In this document: piece after piece, positions 51,033 through 60,410 of the stretch
How the letters are laid out: each line of letters begins with the position of its first letter
Numbering within the stretch: position 1 is the stretch's first letter
Assembly: GCF_037081675.1 (NCBI RefSeq)
Contig: NZ_JAZAQL010000001.1
Location: forward strand, 62,001 to 126,000
DNA length: 64,000 nucleotides
From: Halorubellus litoreus
Lineage (GTDB): Archaea > Halobacteriota > Halobacteria > Halobacteriales > Natrialbaceae
Direction of reading: 5' to 3'
Notes under the pieces: model-generated
Database searches by the model: none
What the model was told of the DNA's origin: nothing
What the model saw: the letters and a program-made list of their open reading frames with translations, nothing else
Made by a program: the position numbers and the translations under genes

Positions 51033-51944
51033 ATGGCACGACTCGAACTCAGTAACCTCCACGCGAAAGTGGCGGAGGACGACGGCGAGAAGATTCTCGA
51101 CGGTGTCGACCTGGAAGTGTACTCCGGCGAGATTCACGCGCTCATGGGACCGAACGGGTCCGGGAAGTCCACGACCGCGAAGGTCATCGCGGGCCACCCG
51201 GCCTACGAGGTGACAGACGGCGAAGTGCTCCTGCACCTCGAAGAGGGTGACTTCGGCGAGGACTTCGAGATTCCGGAGGACAAGCGCACGTGGAACCTCC
51301 TCGAGCTCGAACCGAACGAGCGCGCGGCGCTCGGTATCTTCCTCGGCTTCCAGTACCCCGCGGAGATCGAGGGCGTCACGATGACGAACTTCCTCCGTAC
51401 GGCGCTCAACGCGAAGCTCGAGGAGCGCGACGAGCTCTTCGAGGACGACGACGCGGACGAGGAGGAAGAGGAGGACGTCGGCTACGAGACGTCCCCGATG
51501 GAGGGTAACGTCGACGAGGGCGAGGTCGGCGTCGCCGAGTTCCAGGGCCTGCTCCAGGAGAAGATGGAGCAGCTCGACATGGACTCGAAGTTCGCGCAGC
51601 GGTACCTGAACGCGGGCTTCTCCGGCGGCGAGAAGAAGCAGAACGAGGTCCTGCAGGCCGCCATCCTCGAGCCGAGCATCGCGGTGCTCGACGAGATCGA
51701 CTCCGGGCTCGACATCGATCGCCTCCAGGACGTCTCGCAGGGCATCAACGCGCTCCGCGACGAGCAGGGCACGGGCGTCCTCCAGATCACGCACTACCAG
51801 CGCATCCTCGACTACGTGGAGCCGGACAAGGTCCACATCATGCTCGACGGCCAGGTCGTCATGAGCGAGGGCCCCGAGCTCGCGGAGAAGCTCGAGGACG
51901 AGGGCTACGACTGGGTTCGCGAGCAGGTCTACGAGACTGCTTAA
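51033..51944 (+). CDS. sufC: Fe-S assembly ATPase SufC
   Basis: This 303-residue ABC-type ATPase drives the SufBCD scaffold. It has Walker A GPNGSGKST, the SufC-type Q-loop FLGFQYPAEIEGV, signature SGGEKKQNE and Walker B IAVLDEIDSGLD. An acidic insertion at about residues 130-170 (EDDDADEEEEEDVGYET and on) makes it longer than bacterial SufC (about 250 residues). It is followed by sufB after 33 bases. Confidence 0.96.
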   Translation: MARLELSNLHAKVAEDDGEKILDGVDLEVYSGEIHALMGPNGSGKSTTAKVIAGHPAYEVTDGEVLLHLEEGDFGEDFEIPEDKRTWNLLELEPNERAALGIFLGFQYPAEIEGVTMTNFLRTALNAKLEERDELFEDDDADEEEEEDVGYETSPMEGNVDEGEVGVAEFQGLLQEKMEQLDMDSKFAQRYLNAGFSGGEKKQNEVLQAAILEPSIAVLDEIDSGLDIDRLQDVSQGINALRDEQGTGVLQITHYQRILDYVEPDKVHIMLDGQVVMSEGPELAEKLEDEGYDWVREQVYETA

Positions 51945-51977
51945 CCGTCTGGCCCACCAAACAAGGATACATCAATC

Positions 51978-53408
51978 ATGAGTTCAGATCAAGACCACCT
52001 GAAGGAGACCGACACCGAGGCTCGCTTCGAGTTCAAGAAGGAGGAGAAGTCCGCCTTCCAGACGGAGAAGGGCCTGACCGAGGAGACCATCCGTCTCATC
52101 TCGGAGGACAAGGACGAACCGGAGTGGATGTACGAGCGCCGTCTGCGTGCGCTCAAGCAGTTCCAGGAGATGCCGATGCCGACGGACTGGCCCGGCCAGC
52201 CCGACCTCTCTGAGGTCGACATCGACGAGATCGTGCCGTACATCCGGCCGGACATCGAGACGCGCGGCGGCGCGGAGAACTGGGAGGACCTCCCGGAGGA
52301 GATCCAGGACACGTTCGAGAAGCTCGGCATCCCCGAGGCCGAGCGCGAGGCCCTGAGCGGGGTCGGCGCGCAGTACGAGTCCGAGATCGTCTACCAGAAC
52401 ATGCAGGAGCGCTGGGAGGAGAAGGGCGTCATCTTCTGCGACATGGACAAGGCGGTCCAGGAGCACGAGGAGAAGGTCAAGGAGTACTTCATGACGAAGT
52501 GCGTGCCGCCGAGCGACAACAAGTTCGCGGCGCTGCACGGCGCGGTCTGGTCCGGTGGGTCGTTCGTCTACGTCCCCGAGGACACGACCGTCGAGATGCC
52601 GGTGCAGGCGTACTTCCGGATGAACTCCGAGGGGATGGGCCAGTTCGAGCACACGCTCATCATCGCGGAGGAGAACTCCGAGGTGCACTACATCGAGGGC
52701 TGTTCGGCGCCGAAGTACTCGGCGTTCAACCTCCACAGCGGCGGTGTGGAGGTCTTCGTCGGCGAGAACGCGCACGTTCAGTACTCGACCGTGCAGAACT
52801 GGTCGAAGAACACGTACAACCTGAACACGAAGCGCGCTATCGTCGAATCCGAGGGGACGATGGAGTGGGTGTCCGGGTCGATGGGGTCGAAGGCGACGAT
52901 GCTGTACCCCGCGACGATCCTGAAGGGTCGTGGCGCGACGGACAACCACATCACGATCGCGTTCGCTGGCGAAGGGCAGGACATCGACACGGGCGCGAAG
53001 GTCTACCACAACGCGCCGGACACGAAGTCGACGATCGAGTCGAAGTCCATCAGCAAGGACGGCGGCCGCACGAACTACCGCGGGCTCGTCCACATCTCTG
53101 ATGGTGCGGAGAACTCCTCCACGTCCGTCGAGTGCGACGCGCTGATGTTCGACAACGAGTCGACGTCGGACACGATGCCGTACATGGAGATCCAGGAGTC
53201 GAAGGTCGACGTCGCCCACGAGGCGACCGTCGGCAAGATCGGCGACGAGGACGTCTTCTACCTCCAGTCGCGCGGACTGGACGACGACGACGCCAAGCAG
53301 ATGATCGTCGCCGGCTTCATCGAACCGATCACGGAGGAACTGCCGATCGAGTACGCGGTCGAACTGAACCGCCTCATCGAACTCGAGATGGAGGGTAGCC
53401 TCGGGTAA
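51978..53408 (+). CDS. sufB: Fe-S assembly scaffold SufB
   Basis: The 476-residue protein is the scaffold on which clusters are built. It has the SufB features CVPPSDNKFAALHGAVWSGG, CSAPKYSAFNLHSGGVEVFV and the right-handed beta-helix core, with SVECDALMFDNESTSDTMPY near the end. It works with SufC and SufD, encoded on both sides. The long acidic N terminus is a halophile trait. Confidence 0.96.
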   Translation: MSSDQDHLKETDTEARFEFKKEEKSAFQTEKGLTEETIRLISEDKDEPEWMYERRLRALKQFQEMPMPTDWPGQPDLSEVDIDEIVPYIRPDIETRGGAENWEDLPEEIQDTFEKLGIPEAEREALSGVGAQYESEIVYQNMQERWEEKGVIFCDMDKAVQEHEEKVKEYFMTKCVPPSDNKFAALHGAVWSGGSFVYVPEDTTVEMPVQAYFRMNSEGMGQFEHTLIIAEENSEVHYIEGCSAPKYSAFNLHSGGVEVFVGENAHVQYSTVQNWSKNTYNLNTKRAIVESEGTMEWVSGSMGSKATMLYPATILKGRGATDNHITIAFAGEGQDIDTGAKVYHNAPDTKSTIESKSISKDGGRTNYRGLVHISDGAENSSTSVECDALMFDNESTSDTMPYMEIQESKVDVAHEATVGKIGDEDVFYLQSRGLDDDDAKQMIVAGFIEPITEELPIEYAVELNRLIELEMEGSLG

Positions 53409-53424
53409 CTCCCGGGAGGAGACA

Positions 53425-54636
53425 ATGAGTACGCAGGTACACGCGAACCTCACACGAGAGCAGGTGGAACAGATCTCCGCGGACCTCGACGAGCCGGAGT
53501 GGCTCACCGAGACCCGCGTCGAAGCGCTCGAGGCGCTCGACGACCTCGACATGCCGGACGTCATCCGGACGCCGGGTCGTGACTGGACGAACCTTCACGC
53601 GCTCGACTTCGAGACGCTCGTCGACCCGCTGAACGCGGCCCAGGACAAGGACCGCGTGAGCGACGAGGGGATCGAAGTGCTGGAGTGGAGCGAGGCGCTC
53701 GCCGAGCACGGCGACCTCGTCCGCGAGCACTTCGCGAGCGTCGTCGACCCCGAGGAGAACTACCTCACGGCGCTGTCGACGGCGCTGTTCTCCGCGGGCA
53801 CCGTCATCTACGTTCCGGAGGGCGTGGACGCGGAGGACGTGAAGATCCGGACCGCGATGAACTCGCGGTCGCTGTTCAACTACACGCTCGTCGTCACCGA
53901 GGAATCCTCCTCGGTCACGATCCTCGAACGCCAGAGCACGGGCGAGGACGTCGAGGGCGCGCGCTACTACAGCGGTATCGTCGAGGTCGTCGCTGGCGAG
54001 AACTCTCGCGTGCAGTACGGTGCGCTCCAGAATCTCGACGAGGAGACGTACAACTACACGCTGAAGCGCGGGCACGCCGGGACGTACGCGACGGTCGACT
54101 GGATCGAGGGCAACATCGGCTCGCGCCTCACGAAGTCCAGCGTCGAGACGTACCTGAAGGGTGATTCCTCGGAGACGAAGACCGTCGGTGCGTTCTTCGG
54201 GCACGACGACCAGCACATCGACATCGCGGCGCGCGTCTGGCATCAGGGCGAGCACACGACCGCGGACCTCGTGACGCGTGGCGTCCTCGACGATGAGGCG
54301 CGCTCGGTGTACGAGGGCGTGCAGGACGTCGGAACGGACGCGTGGGACACGAGCTCGTACCAGCGCGAGAACACGCTCATGCTCTCCGACGAGAGCGAGG
54401 CGGACGCGAGCCCGAAGCTCATCATCAACAACCACGACACCGAAGCGAGTCACTCCGCGACGGTCGGGCAGGTCGACGAGCAGGACCTGTTCTACATGAC
54501 GTCGCGCGGCGTGCACCCGCAGGTCGCGAAGAACATGCTCGTCGAGGGCTTCTTCGTGCCGGTGCTCGACGAGGTCGACGTGGACGAACTCCGCGACGAC
54601 CTCGAGGAGCTCGTCGCCGAGCGCCTCCGCGAGTAG
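53425..54636 (+). CDS. sufD: Fe-S assembly protein SufD
   Basis: The 403-residue partner of SufB has the same beta-helix fold, with NYLTALSTALFSAGTVIYVP, ALQNLDEETYNYTLKRGHA and LIINNHDTEASHSATVGQVD, where His and Asp in the last block are conserved in the family. A GGAGGAG ribosome-binding site precedes the ATG, and it starts 16 bases after sufB. No sufS or sufE lies nearby, as is usual for the minimal archaeal operon. Confidence 0.95.
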   Translation: MSTQVHANLTREQVEQISADLDEPEWLTETRVEALEALDDLDMPDVIRTPGRDWTNLHALDFETLVDPLNAAQDKDRVSDEGIEVLEWSEALAEHGDLVREHFASVVDPEENYLTALSTALFSAGTVIYVPEGVDAEDVKIRTAMNSRSLFNYTLVVTEESSSVTILERQSTGEDVEGARYYSGIVEVVAGENSRVQYGALQNLDEETYNYTLKRGHAGTYATVDWIEGNIGSRLTKSSVETYLKGDSSETKTVGAFFGHDDQHIDIAARVWHQGEHTTADLVTRGVLDDEARSVYEGVQDVGTDAWDTSSYQRENTLMLSDESEADASPKLIINNHDTEASHSATVGQVDEQDLFYMTSRGVHPQVAKNMLVEGFFVPVLDEVDVDELRDDLEELVAERLRE

Positions 54637-54794
54637 ACGTACGCGGCGAGTCCCGGGAGACAGCTGTCGACTTCGCACTCGAAGCATCGACGCCTCGATG
54701 CGTTCGGGGTCGTTCCGCTGTCGAGGTGTTTCTCTTTGCTGTTCTTTCGCACACCGCCGAAAGCGTGAGGTGTGGCGTTCACGTCCGTCATCGT

Positions 54795-55250
54795 ATGTCA
54801 GATACCGACTGCGTCTTCTGCGATATCGTCGCCGGTGACGCGCACGCGCTCGTGGTGGACGAGACCGCGGAGACGCTCGCGTTCTCACCGCTGGACCCGT
54901 TTGCACCCGGGCACGTCCTCGTGATTCCGAAAGCCCACCACGAGTCGCTGTTCGACGTCCCCGCGGACGCGCTCGCGGACGTCACCGAGCACGCTCGCGT
55001 GCTCGCCCGAGAGCTCTGCGGCGGCGAACGCGGGTTCGACGGCGCGAACCTCTTCAACGACAGCACGTCCTACCAGTCCGTCCCGCACCTCCACCTCCAC
55101 GTCGTCGGTCGACGCGCCGACGACCCCGACCTCTTCCCGGAGACGGAGTACGACGGCGACCGCGAGGACGCACACGCCGCCGTCACCGCAGCACTCGAAG
55201 CCGACGGAGACCGCGACTCGGCGGAACGCGAGAGGGAGAGCGTTAAGTGA
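54795..55250 (+). CDS. HIT family protein
   Basis: The 151-residue histidine triad hydrolase has HLHLHVV (HxHxHxx) at about residues 99-105 and an N-terminal CVFCDIVAG. It hydrolyses nucleoside phosphoramidates or dinucleotide polyphosphates; the exact substrate is not clear. The CxxC at the start fits zinc-binding HIT proteins. It ends 21 bases before the ferritin-like gene, in the same direction, and may be transcribed with it. Confidence 0.9.
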   Translation: MSDTDCVFCDIVAGDAHALVVDETAETLAFSPLDPFAPGHVLVIPKAHHESLFDVPADALADVTEHARVLARELCGGERGFDGANLFNDSTSYQSVPHLHLHVVGRRADDPDLFPETEYDGDREDAHAAVTAALEADGDRDSAERERESVK

Positions 55251-55271
55251 CCGGCTCCCGGACGTGGGTGT

Positions 55272-55763
55272 ATGAGTTTGGGACAGCGCATCACCGACGA
55301 CCACCAGCTCGCGCGCCTCCTCCAGATCGGCGTCGTGCTGGAGGAGGTCGTCGAATCCCGCGCACACCACCACCTCGATTCCTTCGACGCCGGCGACCGG
55401 GACCCAGCGGTCGAGGCGTTACTGGAGGAGGCCGCCGAGGAGTCCGCGGCCCACCGCGACCGACTGGAGGCACTCGTCTCGGACCTGAACGCGGAGACGG
55501 TTCCCTACGAGGAGATCAACGCACTCGTCGAAGCGCAGTACGCCCAGACCGCCCCGGAGGACTTCGACGACCTGCTGTACGACCAGTTGTGTAACGAGGA
55601 GACCGCGTACAAGTTCTACGACGACCTCATCGAGGCGATCGAGGCGAGCGACACCGAGTTCAGTATCGACCGCGAGCGCGTCCTGGGCGTGCTCGCCGAG
55701 ATTCGCGAGGAGGAAGCCGAGGGCGTCGAGGAGGTCACGGAACTGATGGAGGCCCACCAATGA
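55272..55763 (+). CDS. Ferritin-like (rubrerythrin-type) protein
   Basis: The 163-residue helical protein has four-helix-bundle ferritin features, with metal-ligand-like Glu and His positions in GVVLEEVVESRAHHHLD, EEAAEESAAHRDRLE, CNEETAYKFYDDLIEAIE and ILAEIREEEAEG-type segments. It probably binds a di-iron centre. Its stop overlaps the next gene's ATG by four bases, so it is tied to the DtxR-type regulator, which supports a role in iron handling or oxidative stress. Confidence 0.82.
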   Translation: MSLGQRITDDHQLARLLQIGVVLEEVVESRAHHHLDSFDAGDRDPAVEALLEEAAEESAAHRDRLEALVSDLNAETVPYEEINALVEAQYAQTAPEDFDDLLYDQLCNEETAYKFYDDLIEAIEASDTEFSIDRERVLGVLAEIREEEAEGVEEVTELMEAHQ

Positions 55764-56191
55764 ATACCGCAGAACAGTACCTGAAAGCGATCTATCTGGC
55801 GCAACGCATCGAGGACGGCCCGGCGGCGACGGGAATGCTCGCGGACATGCTGGAGGTGTCGCCCGCGAGCGTCAACGAGATGATCGGGAAGCTCGAGGAC
55901 CGCGAGCTCGTCGACCACGAGAAGTACAAGGGCGCGACGCTCACCGACGAGGGCATCCGGCGTGCCGAGGACGCCCTCCAGACGTACTGTATCATCGAGC
56001 GCTTCCTCGCGAACGTCCTCGAGGTGGAGGACTTCCGCGGTGAGGCGACCGCGCTCGAAGCCGTCATCGACGACACGGTCGCCGAACGCCTGGATACGAT
56101 CATCGACCGGCGCAGCGAGTGCCCGGATTGCTTCGACGCGGACGCGGACAAGTGCGAGTACCTCACGGTGCCCGCGGACCCCGCGGACTGA
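55760..56191 (+). CDS. sirR: DtxR/MntR family metal-dependent regulator
   Basis: The 143-residue protein has an N-terminal winged helix (AEQYLKAIYLAQRIEDGPAATGMLADMLEVSPASVNEMIGKLEDREL) and a DtxR-type dimerisation domain with metal-ligand residues (CIIERFL, then ALEAVIDDTVAERLD). A C-terminal cluster of Cys (CPDCFDADADKC) may bind metal. Such proteins repress iron or manganese uptake genes when metal is plentiful. The overlap with the ferritin-like gene suggests joint control. Confidence 0.87.
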   Translation: MNTAEQYLKAIYLAQRIEDGPAATGMLADMLEVSPASVNEMIGKLEDRELVDHEKYKGATLTDEGIRRAEDALQTYCIIERFLANVLEVEDFRGEATALEAVIDDTVAERLDTIIDRRSECPDCFDADADKCEYLTVPADPAD

Positions 56192-56220
56192 CCGTCTGTC
56201 CCTGTTCCACCGGCGAGACC

Positions 56221-56493
56221 TTACTGTACCTGTTCGACGAGCCAGTCGACGTGCGTCTCGAGCATCCGTCGACCACCAGGGGTGAGGTCGTAGACGTCGT
56301 GAACGCCTTCTTGCTCCACCTCGACGTGGCCGGCGTCGACGAGGGCGTCGAGCGCGCCGTAGAACGTCTTCGGTTCGATGTGCTCGTCGTAGTGCGCTTC
56401 GAGTGCGGTCTTGAGTTGCTGGCCGCGGCGCGGCTCGCTAGCCAGGAGCGCGAGGACGTCGCGACGCATCCCGCTCTGGACGTACTTCGTCAT
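56221..56493 (-). CDS. PadR-like winged-helix regulator
   Basis: The 90-residue protein is a PadR-type DNA-binding domain: SGMRRDVLALLASEPRRGQQLKTALE, then EPKTFYGALDALVDAGHVEVEQEGV and DLTPGGRRML. It lacks the C-terminal effector helix bundle of full PadR proteins. It is convergent with the DtxR-type gene, 29 bases apart. Targets unknown. Confidence 0.82.
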   Translation of the reverse strand: MTKYVQSGMRRDVLALLASEPRRGQQLKTALEAHYDEHIEPKTFYGALDALVDAGHVEVEQEGVHDVYDLTPGGRRMLETHVDWLVEQVQ

Positions 56494-56618
56494 GCCACTC
56501 GGTACGCTTGCGTCGCCCGTGGGCGTTGCGGTCCGCGTTCGCTCGCCGACCCCGAGAGTCCCCGCGGTTCGACTCCGGGACCGCTGGGGTTTCGTACCCG
56601 TGGACCGAACGCTCTCGC

Positions 56619-56915
56619 ATGACCGACGACGCTGCTGTCGACGAGGAGACCGAAGCGACCGCGAACGGTATCACGGCGCGGTACTCGCTGACCGACAGCG
56701 AGCGCGTGCTCGAGTTCGAGCGCGACGGGACGAGGGCGGTCGTCGCGCAGAACCGCGACGGGTACGCGATGCTGAAGGTTCGGACGGGCGTCGACGGCGA
56801 CGAACTGGAGCGCTACTACGGGTTCGACATGGCGCTCGACCACGTCGCCGAACGCCTCGGCGTGCGCGAGCACGACCTCCCGATTCCGGACGCGAGCGCC
56901 GACATGGGTATGTAG
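56619..56915 (+). CDS. Small conserved haloarchaeal protein
   Basis: The 98-residue acidic protein (MTDDAAVDEETEATANGITA start) has a compact beta-alpha pattern: YSLTDSERVLEFERDGTRAVVAQNRDGYAMLKVRTG, then ERYYGFDMALDHVAERLGV. I associate it from memory with a haloarchaeal DUF7111-like family. No cysteine, signal or helix through the membrane is present. It is divergent from the PadR-like gene. Function unknown. Confidence 0.72.
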   Translation: MTDDAAVDEETEATANGITARYSLTDSERVLEFERDGTRAVVAQNRDGYAMLKVRTGVDGDELERYYGFDMALDHVAERLGVREHDLPIPDASADMGM

Positions 56916-56953
56916 CCGCGAGCGAGCAAACCGGCTGCGGCCGATACTCGACG

Positions 56954-57271
56954 TCAGGCGGCGACGGCGTACACCATCAGGAGCCCGAAGTAGAGGAGGA
57001 TGAGCGCGACGGCGGCCTTCAGACGATAGCGGCGTATCTCCGCGTTCTCCGCGAGGTACGCGGCCTCGAAGGCTTCCTCCTCGCCGGGCGTGCAGACGTC
57101 GTAGTGCTGGAGGCCGACGTGAAGGGCGACGCGGTCCTCGCGGGTGAACGGCCGCTCGCAGTACGGACACTCGTGGGCGGTCGCGTCCGCCGGGACGCTC
57201 GTCGCCACGCGTCCCTCGGTGTCGGTCGCTGGTGCGTCGGTCGCGTCGACGTCCGTCTGTGGTGGCGTCAT
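56954..57271 (-). CDS. Membrane-anchored C2H2 zinc finger protein
   Basis: The 105-residue protein has an acidic N terminus, a single C2H2 zinc finger CPYCERPFTREDRVALHVGLQH at about residues 35-56, and one C-terminal transmembrane helix (about 85-105). It lies 4 bases downstream of the membrane gene of the coxC operon, so it is probably co-transcribed with oxidase subunit III and may help assemble or regulate the complex. That link rests on gene order alone. Confidence 0.8.
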   Translation of the reverse strand: MTPPQTDVDATDAPATDTEGRVATSVPADATAHECPYCERPFTREDRVALHVGLQHYDVCTPGEEEAFEAAYLAENAEIRRYRLKAAVALILLYFGLLMVYAVAA

Positions 57272-57275
57272 GGGC

Positions 57276-58715
57276 TTAGAGGAACGGAGGGGTGACGGTC
57301 GGTTGTGAGACGATCCAGAGGCTGAGCGTGGTGTACGCGATCATGACGGCGACGAACGCGTACTGCGCGCGCACCGCCTGGAGGCGTTCGGGGAACAGTT
57401 CGAACCCGATGGCGTGCGCGACCCAGACCGCGAGCAGGTGCCCGACGAGGATGGCGGTGATGGCGATACCGCCGAAGAACGACGGGAGGACGAACAGCTG
57501 CGGGGCCGGCGGTGCGGTCGGGGCGGCCAGCGCCGAGGCGAGCGGGAGCGACAGCGACACGAAGAACCCGAGGTAGTGCGCGAGGTGGTAGCCCGCGGCG
57601 ATGGCGAGCAACGGTGGCGCGAACCGGCGCGCGAGCTCGTCGACGGCGACGAACGTGTCGCCGGTCCGGCGGCCGCTCCGGGCCGCCCACCGGTAGACGG
57701 CGACGAACGCGAGGTATCCGAGTGCGTACGCGATCGCGTACACGAGGACGCCCGGAACGCCCGGGGCGTGAACCGCTTCCGCGATGGACCGCCAGGCGGG
57801 CGTGGCGACGAACCCGTCGTACGTCGTCGCGAACACGAGCGCGACGACGAACGCGACGCCCCCGGCGTCAGCGAACGGCCCACCAGCGGTCGCGTCCGCG
57901 TCCGACGCACTCGGACCGTCCGCACGGCGACCCGTCTCACCGGTGGCGTCGACGAGTCCGGCGCCCGGCATGCGGAGGACGACGCCGTCGTCGGTCCGCG
58001 CGAGCGGTGCGACGCGACCGTAGTGGTCGAACGCTCGCGCGACCGGGTCCGCGGTCGCGAACCAGTCGTCGACGCCGAACGTGACCGCACCCGTAACCGT
58101 CAGAGCGCCGTAACCGGCGACCGCCGCGGCGAGCAGCCCGGGGTCCTCCGCGAGCGGTAACGCCACCTCCACGAACACGAGCGCGAGCAGGCCGACGACC
58201 GCCGGCCACGCCCCCCAGTGACCGGGGTACTCGCGGTCGAGCGACGGGAGCGCTCGTGCGATCGTCCGGAACGGGTCGAGTGCCGGCCACGTGTTCCCGA
58301 CGAGGTACAGCGACATCACGTAGCCCGCCCACCAGCCGACCCAGACCAGGAGGATGGCGAGGTTCTGCTGGGGGTCCGCGGGCGCGACGTCGACCGCCGC
58401 ACCGAACCCGAACGCGAGCACGGCGAGCAGGCCGAGGAGGCCGACCAGTGGCGCGACGACCGCTCGGAGCACGCGCGGGACCGCGGCGAGCACGCGTGCG
58501 TGGTCGTGACTTCGACGAACGAACGTCCGGTCGGTGGCGAACGTCGCCAGGAGGAACGACGCGCCGACGACGCCGCCACCGGTCGCGAGGAACAACCACG
58601 TCGGTATCGACAGGGACCCCGCGGACTCACGGAGCGCCGCACCGTGCGCGCTGACCGTACCGGTTGCGAGAACGAGGGCGACGACTATCGAGACGAGACG
58701 ACGAACGCGAGTCAT
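57276..58715 (-). CDS. Large polytopic membrane protein of the coxC operon
   Basis: The 479-residue protein starts with a signal-like helix (MTRVRRLVSIVVALVLATGTVSAHGAAL) and has about ten further transmembrane helices, with a soluble loop near residues 245-285. Histidine pairs occur in helices (for example HLAHYLGFF), as in metal- or haem-associated membrane proteins. The function is unknown. It is placed between coxC (12 bases upstream) and the zinc-finger gene, so an oxidase assembly or electron-transport role is plausible. Confidence 0.72.
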   Translation of the reverse strand: MTRVRRLVSIVVALVLATGTVSAHGAALRESAGSLSIPTWLFLATGGGVVGASFLLATFATDRTFVRRSHDHARVLAAVPRVLRAVVAPLVGLLGLLAVLAFGFGAAVDVAPADPQQNLAILLVWVGWWAGYVMSLYLVGNTWPALDPFRTIARALPSLDREYPGHWGAWPAVVGLLALVFVEVALPLAEDPGLLAAAVAGYGALTVTGAVTFGVDDWFATADPVARAFDHYGRVAPLARTDDGVVLRMPGAGLVDATGETGRRADGPSASDADATAGGPFADAGGVAFVVALVFATTYDGFVATPAWRSIAEAVHAPGVPGVLVYAIAYALGYLAFVAVYRWAARSGRRTGDTFVAVDELARRFAPPLLAIAAGYHLAHYLGFFVSLSLPLASALAAPTAPPAPQLFVLPSFFGGIAITAILVGHLLAVWVAHAIGFELFPERLQAVRAQYAFVAVMIAYTTLSLWIVSQPTVTPPFL

Positions 58716-58726
58716 GGCGGACCGAC

Positions 58727-59605
58727 TCAGATGGCGGTCGCGCCGATGTAGATCGCTGCGACGAGGAAGATCCAGACGACGTCCACGAAGTGCCAGTACA
58801 GCGCCGCCGTCTTCAGGGAGACGTGCCGTTCAGCGGAGTACTGCCCGCGGAGGCCGCGCACGAACACGATACCGAGGAGGACCGCGCCGAGCGTGACGTG
58901 CAGGCCGTGCAGGCCCGTCAGCGCGTAGAACGCGCTCGCGAACGGGTTCGAGTAGACGACCTCACCGCCGGCGATAGCGGCCGGCGTGAAGTTCTTCACG
59001 GCGAGGAACTCGTAGTACTCGTACACCTGCCCCCCGATGAAGATGACGCCCATGAGGAGCGTGGCGCCCAGCAGCGCGATGAAGCGCTTCCGGTTCCCGT
59101 TCCGGAGCGCCACCTCGCTGAAGTGCAGGACGAAACTGCTCGCGATCAGGAGGAGCGTGTTGAAGATGACGAGGCTCCCGAAGATGTCCGGGATCTCACC
59201 GAGGCCGCCAGCCTGGATGAAGAAGAAGTAGATGAACCCGGCGCTGAACGTCGCGATCTCGCTCCCGAGGAACGCGTACATCCCCCAGACGAGCTTGGAT
59301 TCGCTCTGTTCGGACTTGTGGCGCTCCCAGAAGCTCGCGACGAACCCGTGGTAGAGCCAGCCGAGGATCCCGAACACGAACAGCCCGATGCTCCCGATGC
59401 TGACCGCGGCCGCGGTTCCCATGGTGATTCCGAAGCCGCCGCGGGCGGCGAGGAGGAACAGTGCTGCCCCGACGTAGATACCGGAGCCGCCGATGGCGGT
59501 GACGAACGGCCACCAGGAGGCCTCCCCGAACCCGCGCGGGAAGTCCTCCACGGCCGGCAGGTGGCCGCCGTGTCCGTGGTCGCCTGCATCTTCCGTTGCT
59601 GTCAT
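58727..59605 (-). CDS. coxC: Haem-copper oxidase subunit III
   Basis: The 292-residue protein has about seven transmembrane helices with subunit III blocks: WPFVTAIGGSGIYVGAA, VWGMYAFLGSEIATFSAGFIYFF, FYALTGLHGLHVTLGA and a C-terminal YWHFVDVVWIFLVAAIYI. It stabilises subunit I in the terminal oxidase. ATG 59605 was chosen because MTATEDAGDHGHGGH gives a normal halophile N terminus, and a TATA-like TTTTTAG about 25-30 bases upstream supports it. Subunit I is not in the window. Confidence 0.93.
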   Translation of the reverse strand: MTATEDAGDHGHGGHLPAVEDFPRGFGEASWWPFVTAIGGSGIYVGAALFLLAARGGFGITMGTAAAVSIGSIGLFVFGILGWLYHGFVASFWERHKSEQSESKLVWGMYAFLGSEIATFSAGFIYFFFIQAGGLGEIPDIFGSLVIFNTLLLIASSFVLHFSEVALRNGNRKRFIALLGATLLMGVIFIGGQVYEYYEFLAVKNFTPAAIAGGEVVYSNPFASAFYALTGLHGLHVTLGAVLLGIVFVRGLRGQYSAERHVSLKTAALYWHFVDVVWIFLVAAIYIGATAI

Positions 59606-59747
59606 AGACGACGCTTGCAAGTCCACTACTAAAAATCCATCCAAGCGCCCGCGCCGGAGCCGACAGGTCGACGCGGCCACCGTCGGCGCGGGACGCGCTG
59701 CGAGCGCGCGCCGGTCGGTGGACTGATTGGCGCCCGCCCGGAACGCG

Positions 59748-60281
59748 ATGGCCGTGCGAGACCCAAGCGACCGCGCTCCCGGAGACGGTTCGTTGCGGCC
59801 ACGACCGTGGACGCACCCTGGCGACGAGGACGTCGTGGTGCGCCCGTTCGCGTACGTCCACGACGACCCGGTGCTCGTCGAACTCCCCGACCGGGAGGTC
59901 TGGCTCGGGAACGTCCACGCGGCCGACGTGACGCGACACGACCGGTCGTTCGAGCACGTGCTCTCGCTCACGCGCGAGCGACAGCCGGCGACGACCCACC
60001 ATCACCCGTTCGCGGACGACCGCGACCACGACGCCGCCGCGTTCCGCGCGGCCGTCGACACCGCCAGAGGCCTCCTCGACACCGACGACGACGTCCTCGT
60101 GCACTGCAAGGCAGGTGTCTCTCGGAGCGCGGCCGTCCTCGCGACAGCGCTCGCCGCCAGCGACGACCAGTCGTTCGGGGACGCACTCGACGTCGTCCAG
60201 CGCGCACGCCCGGTCGCCACCCCGCATCCGGCGCTCGTCACGACCGCCGTCACCTACCTCGCAGCGACCCACGACGACTGA
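59748..60281 (+). CDS. Dual-specificity protein phosphatase
   Basis: The 177-residue Cys-based phosphatase has the CX5R loop HCKAGVSRS and a general-acid loop region near FADDRDHDAAAF. The N-terminal part (VWLGNVHAADV) fits small dual-specificity phosphatases that act on phospho-Ser/Thr/Tyr. It is inserted between the oxidase genes, on the opposite strand from coxC and coxB. ATG 59748 is preferred over an in-frame TTG at 59727. Confidence 0.83.
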   Translation: MAVRDPSDRAPGDGSLRPRPWTHPGDEDVVVRPFAYVHDDPVLVELPDREVWLGNVHAADVTRHDRSFEHVLSLTRERQPATTHHHPFADDRDHDAAAFRAAVDTARGLLDTDDDVLVHCKAGVSRSAAVLATALAASDDQSFGDALDVVQRARPVATPHPALVTTAVTYLAATHDD

Positions 60282-60410
60282 CGCTCGCTAGCGCCACCGC
60301 TCGCGGGCGCTGATTCGACGTCGAGAAGCGTCGAGAGATGACGTGAAGAGAAGCGGAGCGAACAGCAGCGGAACGAAGAGACGCGAGAACAGCGACGTGG
60401 TTCGAGTCCG

